From Xanthobacteraceae bacterium (lineage in GTDB: Bacteria > Pseudomonadota > Alphaproteobacteria > Rhizobiales > Xanthobacteraceae), in NCBI GenBank assembly GCA_019746135.1, contig JAIESI010000054.1, positions 1 through 64,000 of the forward strand: a stretch of DNA of 64,000 bases, in the 5' to 3' direction. A program made the position numbers and the translations under genes. Numbering within the stretch: position 1 is the first letter of the stretch; each line of letters begins with the position of its first letter. The notes below the pieces were generated by a model. The model was not told where the DNA came from. It did not search any database and saw only the letters and a list, made by a program, of their open reading frames with translations. Of the stretch, positions 48,633 through 57,086 are shown piece after piece.

Positions 48633-50426
48633 CTATTGCTTGACCTTGGCCAAAATAAGCTGGTCCGCGGGCGGCATGTCGAGGCGCGGCTCGATGCCGA
48701 GCAGCGGCGCGATTCGGGCGATCACCTTGCCCGCGGTGGGTGCCGCGTTCCAGCCGGAGGTTGCATAGCCGTGCGTCTCCGGCAGGCCCTGCGGCTCGTC
48801 GAGCATGATCAGGAGCTGATAGCGCGGCTTGTCGGCGGGCAGGATCGCGGTGAAGCTCGTCAACAGCTTGTTCTTGGAATAGCGGCCGTTGACCACCTTT
48901 TCCGAGGTGCCGGTCTTGCCGCCGACGTAATAACCCTTCACCTCGGCCTTGGTCGCGGTGCCCTTCTCGGCGTTGAGCCGCATGATGTAGCGCATCTTGT
49001 CGCTGGTCTCAGGCTTGACGACCTGCTTGGCAAGCTTCATCGCCTCTTCGCGCGAACGCTTCATGAAGGTCGGCGGGATGAGATGGCCGCCGTTGACCAG
49101 CGCATTGATGCCGGCCACCGCCTGCAGCGGCGCAACCGACAGGCCGTGGCCGAAGGCGATGGTCACGGTGTTCAGCTCGCCCCAGCGTTTGGGAACGATC
49201 GGCTCGGCGCTTTCCGGCAGCTCGGTGCGCAGCCGGTCGAGCTGGCCGAGCTTCTTCAGGAACCACTTGTGGTGCTCGACGCCGAGGCCGAGCGCCAGCC
49301 GCGCGGTGCCGATGTTGGACGAGTAGATGAACACCTCGGACAGCGACAGCACCCGGTTCTTGCCGTGATAGTCGCCGATGCTGAACTTGCCGTAGCGCAG
49401 CGAGCCGCGCGCATCCACCATCGAGTTCAGATTGTATTTGCCCGAGTCGAGCGCCATCGCCAGCGTCAGCGCCTTGAAGGTCGAGCCCATCTCGAACACG
49501 CCGGTGGTCAGGCGGTTGATGCGCAGCGGGTCGTTGGCCTGCTGCGGGCTGTTGGGGTCGTAGTCGGGCAGCGACACCATCGCGACGATCTCGCCGGTGT
49601 CGCAATCCACCACGAGGCCGGCCGCGGCCTTGACCTTGAACTTGATCGCGGCGGCAATCAGCTCGTCGCGCAGCGCGTGCTGCACGCGAAGATCGACCGC
49701 AAGCTCCACCGGCTTCTGCAGCCGGTCGGTCGCGAGCCCCGCCATGTGCAGCGCCTGCAAGCCGTGGCCGTCGAGCCACTTCTCGATGCCGGCGATGCCC
49801 TGGTTGTCGATGTTGACGTGGCCGATCAGGTGCGAGACCTCGGCGCTGTTCGGATAGACCCGCTTGTTCTCGGCGAGGAAGCCCACGCCCGGCAGGCCGA
49901 GCCGGTAGATGTCGCGGCGCTGCTTGGTGGTGATCTCGCGCTTGAGCCAGACGAAGCCGCGCTTGGAGCCGAGCCGCTCGCGCAGCTCGCCGGCATCGAG
50001 GTCCGGCACCACCGCGGTCAGGAGCTCGGTCGCCTCGTCCACGTCGATCATGCGGCGCGGCTCGGCGAACAGCGACGGCGTGCGGACGTCGGTTGCGAGG
50101 ATCAGGCCGTTGCGGTCGAGAACGTCGGGGCGCGCGGTCGCGACCGCGTCGCGCGCTGCCCCACGCCTGACGAAGTGGCTTTCCGGCACCACGGCAAACA
50201 TCACGAGGCGGATCGCAATGATCGAATACACCGCACCGAACGCGAGGATGGCGAGGCCGATGCGGGCCCGCGCCTTGGCGGTGCGGTCGACGTTGCGCCC
50301 GTAGAGCAGCGTCCGCATCATGCGGCGGCGCCAAGGCTCGGAGCGAGCCTCGGTCCGCGGCTGCGCGCGCCGCTCGGACGAGACCTGCTCAGGTGCCGGC
50401 ATATCGGAATAGGTCTGCGCGTCCAT
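48633..50426 (-). CDS. ftsI: Septal transpeptidase FtsI (PBP3)
   Basis: A 597-residue class B penicillin-binding protein. A cytoplasmic N-terminus of about 55 residues, one TM helix (about 56-80), a pedestal domain, and the transpeptidase domain with SxxK at 315-318 (GSTFK), SSN at 369-371 and KTGT at 504-507. It cross-links septal peptidoglycan with FtsW. It begins five bases after the FtsL-like gene. Confidence 0.97.
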   Translation of the reverse strand: MDAQTYSDMPAPEQVSSERRAQPRTEARSEPWRRRMMRTLLYGRNVDRTAKARARIGLAILAFGAVYSIIAIRLVMFAVVPESHFVRRGAARDAVATARPDVLDRNGLILATDVRTPSLFAEPRRMIDVDEATELLTAVVPDLDAGELRERLGSKRGFVWLKREITTKQRRDIYRLGLPGVGFLAENKRVYPNSAEVSHLIGHVNIDNQGIAGIEKWLDGHGLQALHMAGLATDRLQKPVELAVDLRVQHALRDELIAAAIKFKVKAAAGLVVDCDTGEIVAMVSLPDYDPNSPQQANDPLRINRLTTGVFEMGSTFKALTLAMALDSGKYNLNSMVDARGSLRYGKFSIGDYHGKNRVLSLSEVFIYSSNIGTARLALGLGVEHHKWFLKKLGQLDRLRTELPESAEPIVPKRWGELNTVTIAFGHGLSVAPLQAVAGINALVNGGHLIPPTFMKRSREEAMKLAKQVVKPETSDKMRYIMRLNAEKGTATKAEVKGYYVGGKTGTSEKVVNGRYSKNKLLTSFTAILPADKPRYQLLIMLDEPQGLPETHGYATSGWNAAPTAGKVIARIAPLLGIEPRLDMPPADQLILAKVKQ

Positions 50427-50431
50427 CCCGC

Positions 50432-50869
50432 CTATCTCTGCTCTGCCTTTTGATCGGTCTTTTGCTCGGGCTTTTGCTCAGTCTTTGGCTCGAGCTTTTT
50501 TTTGGGCTTGGCCGGCACGCTGCCGGTCCGGGTGATGTCCGGATTCTCGATGATCACGGCGATCGCGTCGGCGGCCTCCGGCGACACCAGGGAGGGCGGT
50601 TTGTCCGGCAGGCCCTGGAGCGCGTCGAACTGCGTCGCTTCCGCCGGGCGAAGCTGAAGATGGCGGCGTGACAGGCTCTGGATGCGCGCGGGGTTGTCGA
50701 GCGTCGCCCATTCGGCGCGGAGGGCCGCGATCGCATCGCGCTCGCGGCGGACGTCGACCCGCATCTTGGCGACGCGCTCGGCCCGCAGCGTCGACTCGAA
50801 CTTGATCTCGTAGACATAGGCCGCGGCCGCCACGAGCAGGATCAGCGCGCAGAAGTGCAGGATGCGCAT
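50432..50869 (-). CDS. ftsL: FtsL-like divisome protein
   Basis: A 145-residue bitopic protein: short N-terminus, TM helix at about 4-20 (LHFCALILLVAAAAYVYEI), then a coiled-coil segment (RVAKMRVDVRRERDAIAALRAEWATL) and a conserved NPARIQSLSRRHLQLRP block, the standard FtsL architecture. The C-terminus is a Pro/Lys/Gln-rich repetitive tail (KPEQKTDQKAEQ) of about 30 residues, unlike the core. Position between rsmH and ftsI, two bases after rsmH, confirms identity. Confidence 0.9.
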   Translation of the reverse strand: MRILHFCALILLVAAAAYVYEIKFESTLRAERVAKMRVDVRRERDAIAALRAEWATLDNPARIQSLSRRHLQLRPAEATQFDALQGLPDKPPSLVSPEAADAIAVIIENPDITRTGSVPAKPKKKLEPKTEQKPEQKTDQKAEQR

Positions 50870-50871
50870 GC

Positions 50872-51903
50872 TCAGCCTCCCCTCATGACGTCATCGAGGG
50901 ACGGCAGGCGCGGCAGGAGTTGCGCCGGATCGAAATCGCGCGGCGGCGCGGCGGTGCGCTCGGCGGCGCGGAGCTTGGCGGAGCGGGCGCGCGGATTGGC
51001 GGCGATTTCGGCGGCATCGGCAACGATCGGACGCCGGTTCACCAGCGCGAAGGTCGGCGTTTCCGCCTCGACCTCCGGCATATGCCGCGAAACATTGACC
51101 GTGCGGCTGCGTTCGGCCAGGAACGTCTTGACGATGCGGTCCTCGAGCGAATGAAAGCTCACCACCGCGAGCCGGCCGGAGGGCTTCAAAATCCGCTCGG
51201 CTGCGGCCAGAGCCTCCGCAAGCTCGTTCAATTCCTCGTTCACGAACATCCGCAGCGCCTGGAACGTGCGCGTCGCCGGATGAATCTGTCCCGGCCGCGC
51301 GTGCACCACGCGCTCGACGATGCCGGCGAGCGACCGGGTGGTTTCAATCGGCGCCTGCTTGCGCGCCGCAACGATGGCGCGAGCGACCGCGCGGGAGTGC
51401 CGCTCCTCGCCGAGCTGGAAGATGATATCGGCAAGGTCGCGCTCGGATGCGCGTGCGATGACGTCGGCCGCGCTCGGCCCCTCGCCGCCCATCCGCATGT
51501 CGAGCGGACCGTCGAGCCGGAACGAGAAGCCGCGCTCCGCCTCGTCGAGCTGCATGGACGACACGCCGATGTCCAGCACGACGCCGTCCACCTGCTCGTG
51601 TCCGAATTTCTTGGCGACCTCGTCGAGCGCGGAGAAGCGCTCCTCGACCACGGTCAGGCGGCCGTTCGCGGCGGCGACCAGATCGGCGCTTGCCGCCACC
51701 GCGCTCTGATCGCGGTCGATCGCAACGACTTGGGTGCCGGCTGCTTCAAGAATCGCGCGGCTGTAGCCGCCCGCGCCGAACGTGCCGTCGATATAGATGC
51801 CGCCGTCGCGCAGGTTCAACGCGTCAAGCGCGGCGCGCCCGAGCACGGGAACATGACGGGCCGGTCCGCCAGCGACAGACGAGCCGTCGCTGCCCGCCAT
51901 CAT
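50872..51903 (-). CDS. rsmH: 16S rRNA m4C1402 methyltransferase RsmH
   Basis: A 343-residue SAM methyltransferase acting on 16S rRNA C1402. [13 protein letters not shown] at 17-29, [15 protein letters not shown] as SAM motif, [29 protein letters not shown], and [17 protein letters not shown], then [15 protein letters not shown] are family landmarks. The ATG pair at 51903/51900 is the family start. It is the first gene of the dcw cluster because no mraZ is seen upstream. Confidence 0.97.
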   Translation of the reverse strand: MMAGSDGSSVAGGPARHVPVLGRAALDALNLRDGGIYIDGTFGAGGYSRAILEAAGTQVVAIDRDQSAVAASADLVAAANGRLTVVEERFSALDEVAKKFGHEQVDGVVLDIGVSSMQLDEAERGFSFRLDGPLDMRMGGEGPSAADVIARASERDLADIIFQLGEERHSRAVARAIVAARKQAPIETTRSLAGIVERVVHARPGQIHPATRTFQALRMFVNEELNELAEALAAAERILKPSGRLAVVSFHSLEDRIVKTFLAERSRTVNVSRHMPEVEAETPTFALVNRRPIVADAAEIAANPRARSAKLRAAERTAAPPRDFDPAQLLPRLPSLDDVMRGG

Positions 51904-52176
51904 TCCCGTGCCCCGAGCGGGCCTTCCGCCGCTCTCTCGGAACCCGGCCGCCCCACAGGCGCGCACACCCCCGCGGTGGCCCCCGCGTTGTGCGCCCCAC
52001 CTCGGCCAGGCTCCCAGATCGGAAACGTGGAATTCACCACGAAGCGCTCCATAGGCCTTGCAGCTCAACATGTTACGCCCGGCGTCCGGAGTTGCTGCGG
52101 TGATCATGGATGGCACGGGCGCAAAAACGGATAAGGCGCGAACGGCCCCTTGCCGGAACCGGTTCGCGATCAGGGA

Positions 52177-52196
52177 TTAACGCGGTTTAAGATTAA
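52177..52196. promoter_or_regulatory. Three TTAA boxes in the rsmH/PRC divergent region
   Basis: TTAA occurs at 52177-52180, 52187-52190 and 52193-52196, spaced 6 and 2 bases. CtrA, the cell-cycle regulator of this group, recognises TTAA-N7-TTAA, so this is a near but imperfect match. It is in the 542-bp divergent gap (51904-52445) upstream of rsmH, where the dcw promoter must lie. A GCGGTT-rich flank follows. The rest of the gap is GC-rich without a gene. Confidence 0.35.
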
Positions 52197-52445
52197 GGAA
52201 TCGTTTGCAATGCGAACGAATTCCCGGTGGCGCGACGGAACCCGCAGCAGGGTGGAACTCACCACGCCGACAATGCGCTTGCCCCGGCGACGCGCGTTCC
52301 CCGAACGAACATGTCCACAAGCGCGCGGGTTCCAGCTTTGCGAGCTCCCGGAACATTCGCCAAGGACCGGACGTTGGCCTGCTGACGGGGGCTTCCGCTT
52401 CAAGGACGGGGGATCTCAATCCAAGTCCACTCCAGGAGGATCCCA

Positions 52446-53039
52446 ATGCTGAAGAAACTGATGCTCACGACGGCGCTCACCGGTCTGGCGATCGGCGCAG
52501 CCGTCGCCGAAGGCACGCCACCTGCGCCCGATTCACCGAGCCCGCCGGCCGCGCAATCGTCGCCGCCTGCGATGCCTCCGGCCAAATCGCCTGAGATGAC
52601 GTCGCCCGCGCCGAGCTCCTCGACCGCAGAGAGGTCGGGCGTGACCGCGCCGAGGTTCGTCAATTCGCAGCGCTCCGACCAATTCCTGGCGTCGAAGTTC
52701 AGGGGTATCGACGTGGTCGGCAACGACAACGAGAAGATCGGCGACGTGAGCGACATCCTGTTCGACAAGGATGGCAATATCCAAGCCTATGTGATCGGCG
52801 TCGGCGGCTTCCTCGGCATCGGCGCGAAGGACGTGGCGCTCGCCCCGGCCGCATTCCAGGTCGTGCCCGGCGACAAGTCGAAGAACGAGTCCGACAAGCT
52901 CAAGCTCGGCATGACCAAGGACGAGCTGAAGCAGGCCTCTACGTTCGAGCCGTACAAGGCGCCGAGCGCGACGACCGGCATGGGCGGCGGCGCGGGCTCG
53001 CGTCCGGCGGCCCCCGCTGGCGGCGGCATGGCACGGTAG
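52446..53039 (+). CDS. Exported PRC-barrel domain protein
   Basis: A 197-residue protein: signal peptide 1-21 (ending AVA), a disordered Pro/Ser/Ala linker to about 75, then a PRC-barrel at about 80-142 (FRGIDVVGNDNEKIGDVSDI, VIGVGGFLGIGAKDVALA), and a Gly/Ala-rich tail. Periplasmic PRC-barrel proteins are common in Rhizobiales and often stress-related; the ligand or partner is unknown. CAGGAGGATCCCA before the ATG is a strong Shine-Dalgarno. Confidence 0.85.
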   Translation: MLKKLMLTTALTGLAIGAAVAEGTPPAPDSPSPPAAQSSPPAMPPAKSPEMTSPAPSSSTAERSGVTAPRFVNSQRSDQFLASKFRGIDVVGNDNEKIGDVSDILFDKDGNIQAYVIGVGGFLGIGAKDVALAPAAFQVVPGDKSKNESDKLKLGMTKDELKQASTFEPYKAPSATTGMGGGAGSRPAAPAGGGMAR

Positions 53040-53087
53040 TCGGTAGCGTGCGTTGAGTTCGTCAGTCAGCGTTGAGTGCGTGCTGAT

Positions 53088-53113
53088 CCAGGCCCTGGGA
53101 AACCGGGGCCTGG
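53088..53113 (+). terminator. 11-bp hairpin with GAAA loop, terminator
   Basis: CCAGGCCCTGG (53088-53098), GAAA tetraloop, CCGGGGCCTGG (53103-53113); ten Watson-Crick pairs and one G-T. It lies 48 bases after the PRC-barrel stop. Confidence 0.65.
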
Positions 53114-53184
53114 ATCGCGCTTGCGGCCAGCGGCGTTTCCCCTGAACCGCACGCGGGCGTTGCCGGCGGTCGCACCCATTACGG

Positions 53185-53645
53185 ATTCACAATGTCAAAC
53201 AGCTCAGCGGCCAAGCGTCAGCGCTCCGGGAAAAGCTTCGGCACCCGGCCGCCGTCCGATCTTGCCCGCTCAAACCAGAGCGAGGGGAGTAAAGCGCCAC
53301 AAAGCGCTGGTGCGGAATCCGCCGCACCCATGGCCACCTTACGGTCAGGCCTGTCCCTTCAGCGGAAGGGACGCCGGCCCATGACGCGGGCCGGCGCGCC
53401 TTGCGGCGCTTCACCACGGTGTTCGTGAGACCTGGCCTCACTACCTCGGGCCGTCGTTTGCCGCCCGGTTCGATACCGTCGACCGGTGGTCCAGCAGGCT
53501 CCCTGCGCACGGGTCGTAGTGCCCATAGAGCGGGGTCCGAGGCTTCCCGGGAGTCCGGCCGGCTGAGCCGGACCCGCAGGCGCACCGTTCCTGCCTCTGC
53601 CAAAACGGGAGCCACCCGGATGGCGCCCCTCAACAAGCAGGATAA
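53185..53645 (-). ncRNA. Candidate structured RNA locus (unidentified)
   Basis: Most of the 905-bp gap 53040-53944. Within about 280 bases there are perfect stems at 53293-53297/53304-53308, 53309-53315/53322-53328, 53353-53359/53366-53372, 53373-53380/53388-53395, 53396-53400/53405-53409, 53425-53429/53437-53441, 53481-53484/53488-53491, 53494-53498/53502-53506 and 53553-53559/53567-53573. Minus is favoured because a sigma-70-like promoter points that way (53651-53679). At the far end, TTTGACATTGTGAA on the minus strand (53199-53186) resembles the boxA-like element of rhizobial rRNA leaders. I could not match RNase P or tmRNA core motifs. No frame looks like a protein. Strand and limits are estimates. 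Confidence 0.45.
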
Positions 53646-53650
53646 AAGAA

Positions 53651-53679
53651 CAAATAGAGAACAAACTGATGGTTGTCAA
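53651..53679 (-). promoter_or_regulatory. Sigma-70-like promoter pointing into the hairpin locus
   Basis: On the minus strand TTGACA (53679-53674) is followed after 17 bases by TATTTG (53656-53651). The box and spacing are the best promoter match I noticed in the window, in an A/T-rich island within GC-rich flanks. The start would fall near 53644. Confidence 0.5.
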
Positions 53680-53944
53680 CCCCGCGCTTGGCCGCGCCCC
53701 CGCTGCGAGACCAACGTTCGTCGGCTGAACGCCGCGAATGCCATCGAACCATCTTTCCCGCGACGGCCAGCAATCTTGCTGCGAAACAACTCCGTGACCA
53801 GGCTTCGTTCCAAATCTGCATTGTCTAAAATTTTCTGCGGCGCGTTAGCGGGCGTTCACCACAACGCTTGGTGGCTGCCGAAATCTTCTGCAATTAACCG
53901 GGGCTTTCGCGCTCTCGCCTAAGAGCAGGCGAGGACGGAACGCA

Positions 53945-54517
53945 ATGCCCGATCTCGACCGCGCGTCAGGGCCCGAACTGGCCCCACCAATGCTCGCGAC
54001 AAGCCCGCTTCGGGCGACGCCGCTCGCGGTTGGTGGCTTGGCCGCAGTTGCGGCCGGCGCGGCGATGATCTGGCTGGTCGGCGCGTCCGAACATGCCACC
54101 AAGGCGATACCGGCATCGCCCGCCGATCTCGGCGAGTCGGTCGTCACGGAGGTCGATGCATCCGACCGCGGCGCGGTCGCGGCGGCAGTGTCGATGCTTC
54201 GCCTGCCCGATGCCCAGCGCCAAGAGATCGCACAGGAGGTCGCACGGCGCGAGCGACGCATCGGCTGGATCGTGCTGACCGACAGCATGGACCCGGATGG
54301 CGACACCGTCTCCGTCGAAGCCGCAGGACTCATCCAGCAGGTGCTGCTTTCCAAGGCATGGATGCCGGTCGCGATTCCCATGAACGGCGGCCCGATCCAC
54401 ATCACCGCGGTCCGTGACGGCGGTGGCGGCGGCATCACGGTTGCCCTTGCGACACGGCGCGGCTCGCTCGCGCTGCGCGCACTGCTGCCCGGCGAACGCA
54501 TCGAGGTGATGCCATGA
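53945..54517 (+). CDS. One-TM protein, first gene of the AAA+/ATP-grasp cluster
   Basis: A 190-residue protein without a recognised domain. A Pro-rich N-terminus, one TM helix at about 25-47 (TPLAVGGLAAVAAGAAMIWLVGA), then a soluble domain of about 140 residues with a helical segment (LPDAQRQEIAQEVARRERRIG) and a beta-rich C-terminal half (GWIVLTDSMDPDGDTVSVEAAG, HITAVRDGGGGGITVALA, LLPGERIEVMP). Without a cleavage site it should stay membrane-anchored, probably with the domain in the periplasm. GAGGAC precedes the ATG. It overlaps the next gene by four bases (ATGA). Confidence 0.72.
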   Translation: MPDLDRASGPELAPPMLATSPLRATPLAVGGLAAVAAGAAMIWLVGASEHATKAIPASPADLGESVVTEVDASDRGAVAAAVSMLRLPDAQRQEIAQEVARRERRIGWIVLTDSMDPDGDTVSVEAAGLIQQVLLSKAWMPVAIPMNGGPIHITAVRDGGGGGITVALATRRGSLALRALLPGERIEVMP

Positions 54518-55710
54518 TCCTCGGCGCGAGCACGCCATGGATGACACGTCTCGTCATCGTGATGTTCGTCATTCTGGTCTACCAGGCTTCCGCGCCGCTG
54601 GCTCAATCGCTCGTCGCCTGTGCGGCGGTCGCCGCGCTCTGCATCTATCTCTATCGAGGCCGCTATCTCCCGAGGTTCGTTATGGATGTTCTCGATCGGC
54701 TGACCAACCGCTCCGAGCTGGAGCGTGCGTACCAATCGACCAGCCAAAAGCTGGTGACAATCGACGCCGAAGATCTGGCGCAGCGGGTCAAGGCCCGCGT
54801 GGTCGGCCAGAACGCTGCGGTCGACGCGATCGCCGCGCAGCTTCGCCGGCGCTTTGCCGCGCGGCGCAAGGACAAGCCGCTCGCGGTGTTCTGCCTCGCC
54901 GGGCCGCCGGGCGTCGGCAAGACGCACCTCGCCAAGGTGCTGGCGCGCGAGCTCTACGGCAACCGCGGCCACCTGCATTTCTTCGACATGAGCCAGTTCG
55001 GCCAGGCCCACGCGGCGGCAAGCCTGTTCGGCCAGGCGCGCGGCTATATCGGCTCGACCAGCTACGGCTCGCTGACCGCAGCGCTGCGTGACGTGCCCGA
55101 CGCCGTGGTCCTGCTCGACGAGTTCGAGAAGGCGCATCCCGAGGTGCACAAGCGCTTCCTCACCGCCTGGAACGACGGCTTCGTCACCGAGGTGAGCGAC
55201 GGCGCGCGCATCCCGACGTCCGACGCCATCTTCGTCATCACCACCAATGCGATGTCGCGCCAGATCGGCGACGTCGCGACCAGCGGCGCTTCGCCCGAAG
55301 AGATCGGGCGGCTCGCCAAGGCCCTGCTTGCCGACGCACAGTTCGCGCCCGAGGTGCTCTCCCGCATTGACGAGGTGTTCGCGTTCCAGCCGCTGCAGGG
55401 GCTCGACATTGCGCGCGTGGTGGCGCTGGAGCTCGAGGCACAGGCCGAGCAGTTCGGTCTGAAGATCGAAGGCGGCGGCATCGATCCCGCGGTCCTGCTC
55501 GGCGCGATCGAGCAACTCGCGCCCCACACCAAGGGCGGCGTGCGCGACATCGCCCGCGCGATCGAGCGCGAGATCACCGACGGCTTCATCGACGCGCGCG
55601 GCGCGGGCGTTATGACCGTGCGGATCGCTTCGACCGGCAGCGGCGCCAAGGTCGTGCCGGTCGGGCCCGGCGCATCGGACGCGTCTGCGCCGCTCGCCGC
55701 CGCGAGCTGA
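54514..55710 (+). CDS. Membrane-anchored Clp-like AAA+ ATPase
   Basis: A 398-residue protein with two hydrophobic helices in the first 47 residues, then a single AAA+ module of the ClpA/ClpB second-ring type. VVGQNAAVDAI at 97-107 is the entry motif, Walker A GPPGVGKT 130-137, pore loop GYIG 177-180 (ClpB has GYVG, so the threading Tyr is kept), Walker B VVLLDEFEKAHPEV 198-211, sensor 1 TTN 243-245, Arg finger in LSRIDEVFAF, and a C-terminal small domain with GGVRDIARAIEREI. No Clp N domain, first ring or ClpP-binding loop is seen. It likely unfolds or remodels proteins at the inner membrane as part of this cluster. Confidence 0.88.
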   Translation: MILGASTPWMTRLVIVMFVILVYQASAPLAQSLVACAAVAALCIYLYRGRYLPRFVMDVLDRLTNRSELERAYQSTSQKLVTIDAEDLAQRVKARVVGQNAAVDAIAAQLRRRFAARRKDKPLAVFCLAGPPGVGKTHLAKVLARELYGNRGHLHFFDMSQFGQAHAAASLFGQARGYIGSTSYGSLTAALRDVPDAVVLLDEFEKAHPEVHKRFLTAWNDGFVTEVSDGARIPTSDAIFVITTNAMSRQIGDVATSGASPEEIGRLAKALLADAQFAPEVLSRIDEVFAFQPLQGLDIARVVALELEAQAEQFGLKIEGGGIDPAVLLGAIEQLAPHTKGGVRDIARAIEREITDGFIDARGAGVMTVRIASTGSGAKVVPVGPGASDASAPLAAAS

Positions 55711-55712
55711 CA

Positions 55713-57086
55713 ATGGCCATTGTCCGCAACGAGAGCCGCGGCATCATCGAGCCGCCCCGCCGTGCGCCCTGGACCATTGCACTCGACCTTTACAAGGCCG
55801 GGGGCAGCTTCCGCGGTTTTATCGAATTCGCACTGATCGGCACGATCGTGCTGGCATTTCTGCCCGGCGGCAGCATGCATCACTTCGCAACGTCATGGAT
55901 GCGTGCCCAAAAGTCGCCGCCTACGGCGGGCACAGCGCCGACGACACCGTCCGCAGCGCCAGGCATGGCCAAGCCGCGAATTCCGCTCGCGCCGCGCATC
56001 GCCGATGTCAGGATCGAGCCGGCCTATTTCGACGATGTCGCAGAACCGGTTCGCACCCAGTTACGAAACGCGCTGCGCGCCTATTACGCGCGCGACGTCC
56101 GGGGCGTCGCCGCAGCACTGTCCGGCGCGGATCGAGATGACCGCCACGTGCTGCTGATCCAGGGACTCGCTCAGCTTTCGGTCGCCGGCCAGGCGTCGGT
56201 CACAACCGGGCTCGGTATGCTCAGCGCCGCCGCCGAGAAGGGCGAGCCGCGGGCGATGGCGGTGCTCGGCGTGCTCAAGGTGTCGGGCCTGCCCGACCTC
56301 ACGCGCGACGCCGAAGGCGGCCGCGCGTTGCTCGCTCGCGCCGCTGCTGCGGGCGACGCCGCCGCCGCCCGCGTGATGGGTGAAGGCTATGTCACCGGCT
56401 GGATGGGCGCGGTCGATGCGACGCGCGCCGAACAATATCTGCGGCTTGCCTCCGAGCGTGGCGACCTGCGCGCCACGCTGCGGCTCGGCGAGATGCTGAT
56501 CACCGGACACGGGGTGCCGAAGAACGAGCGCGAAGGCGAGCGGCTGATCCGCAAGGCCGCGATCGATGGCTATCCGGAGGCGCAGGCCATGTATGGCGTC
56601 ATGCGCTTCCTCCCCTACGCGGGCGGCCTGACCGACGACCCGAGCGAGGCACTGGAATGGCTCGAGCGTGCGGCGGCACGATCCGAGCCGCATGCGATGT
56701 ACTACCTCGGCATGTTCTACGTCGAATACGGCAAGCGCACGGGACATCTCGATCCCGCGCGGGGCGCCGACATCCTGCGGCGCTGCACCGAGATCACCAT
56801 GGACCGCGAGTGCGTGTTCGCCTACGCGACCGCGCTCGATCTCGGGATCGGCGTGCCGCGCGATCCGGTGAAGGCCTATGCGGTCTATTCGATCTCCGCC
56901 GCCAACGAAAACGCCGGCAAGGCGCGAAGCCGCCGCGACGCGGTCGGCAAGAGTCTGACACCGGCGCAGATCGTCCAGGCGCACAACATCACGAATGAGC
57001 TGATCAGCCGCTCAAGGCAGGCGAGCGCTCCTCCACCGCCACGCGTCAGCGGAAGCTTCGCCGACCGGCTCAAGGAGCTTCGCTAA
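55713..57086 (+). CDS. Membrane-anchored Sel1-repeat protein
   Basis: A 457-residue protein: cytoplasmic N-terminus, one TM helix at about 36-52 (GFIEFALIGTIVLAFLPGG), a Pro/Thr/Ala linker to about 95, and helical Sel1-like repeats from about 163 to 400. Repeat units include AAEKGEPRAMAVLGVLK, AEQYLRLASERGDLRATLRLGEML, LIRKAAIDGYPEAQAMYGVM, ALEWLERAAARSEPHAMYYLGMF and the final GIGVPRDPVKAYAVYSISA. Sel1 proteins are scaffolds or adaptors. It starts two bases after the AAA+ gene, and is a plausible substrate adaptor for it (inference). The stop shares one base with the next start (TAATG). Confidence 0.85.
   Translation: MAIVRNESRGIIEPPRRAPWTIALDLYKAGGSFRGFIEFALIGTIVLAFLPGGSMHHFATSWMRAQKSPPTAGTAPTTPSAAPGMAKPRIPLAPRIADVRIEPAYFDDVAEPVRTQLRNALRAYYARDVRGVAAALSGADRDDRHVLLIQGLAQLSVAGQASVTTGLGMLSAAAEKGEPRAMAVLGVLKVSGLPDLTRDAEGGRALLARAAAAGDAAAARVMGEGYVTGWMGAVDATRAEQYLRLASERGDLRATLRLGEMLITGHGVPKNEREGERLIRKAAIDGYPEAQAMYGVMRFLPYAGGLTDDPSEALEWLERAAARSEPHAMYYLGMFYVEYGKRTGHLDPARGADILRRCTEITMDRECVFAYATALDLGIGVPRDPVKAYAVYSISAANENAGKARSRRDAVGKSLTPAQIVQAHNITNELISRSRQASAPPPPRVSGSFADRLKELR

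Noticed and set aside
51904-52060. MraZ-box repeats upstream of rsmH
   Set aside because: G-runs occur on the minus strand, but spacing is irregular and does not match evenly spaced TGGG boxes.
53187-53636. 149-codon minus-strand frame as a protein
   Set aside because: Its sequence is driven by GC-rich hairpins, has no domain pattern and no Shine-Dalgarno.
53185-53645. RNase P RNA or tmRNA
   Set aside because: Position upstream of dcw and strong structure suggest one of these, but I could not find the conserved P4, GGTAAGAG or tag-peptide motifs on either strand. Left as unidentified.
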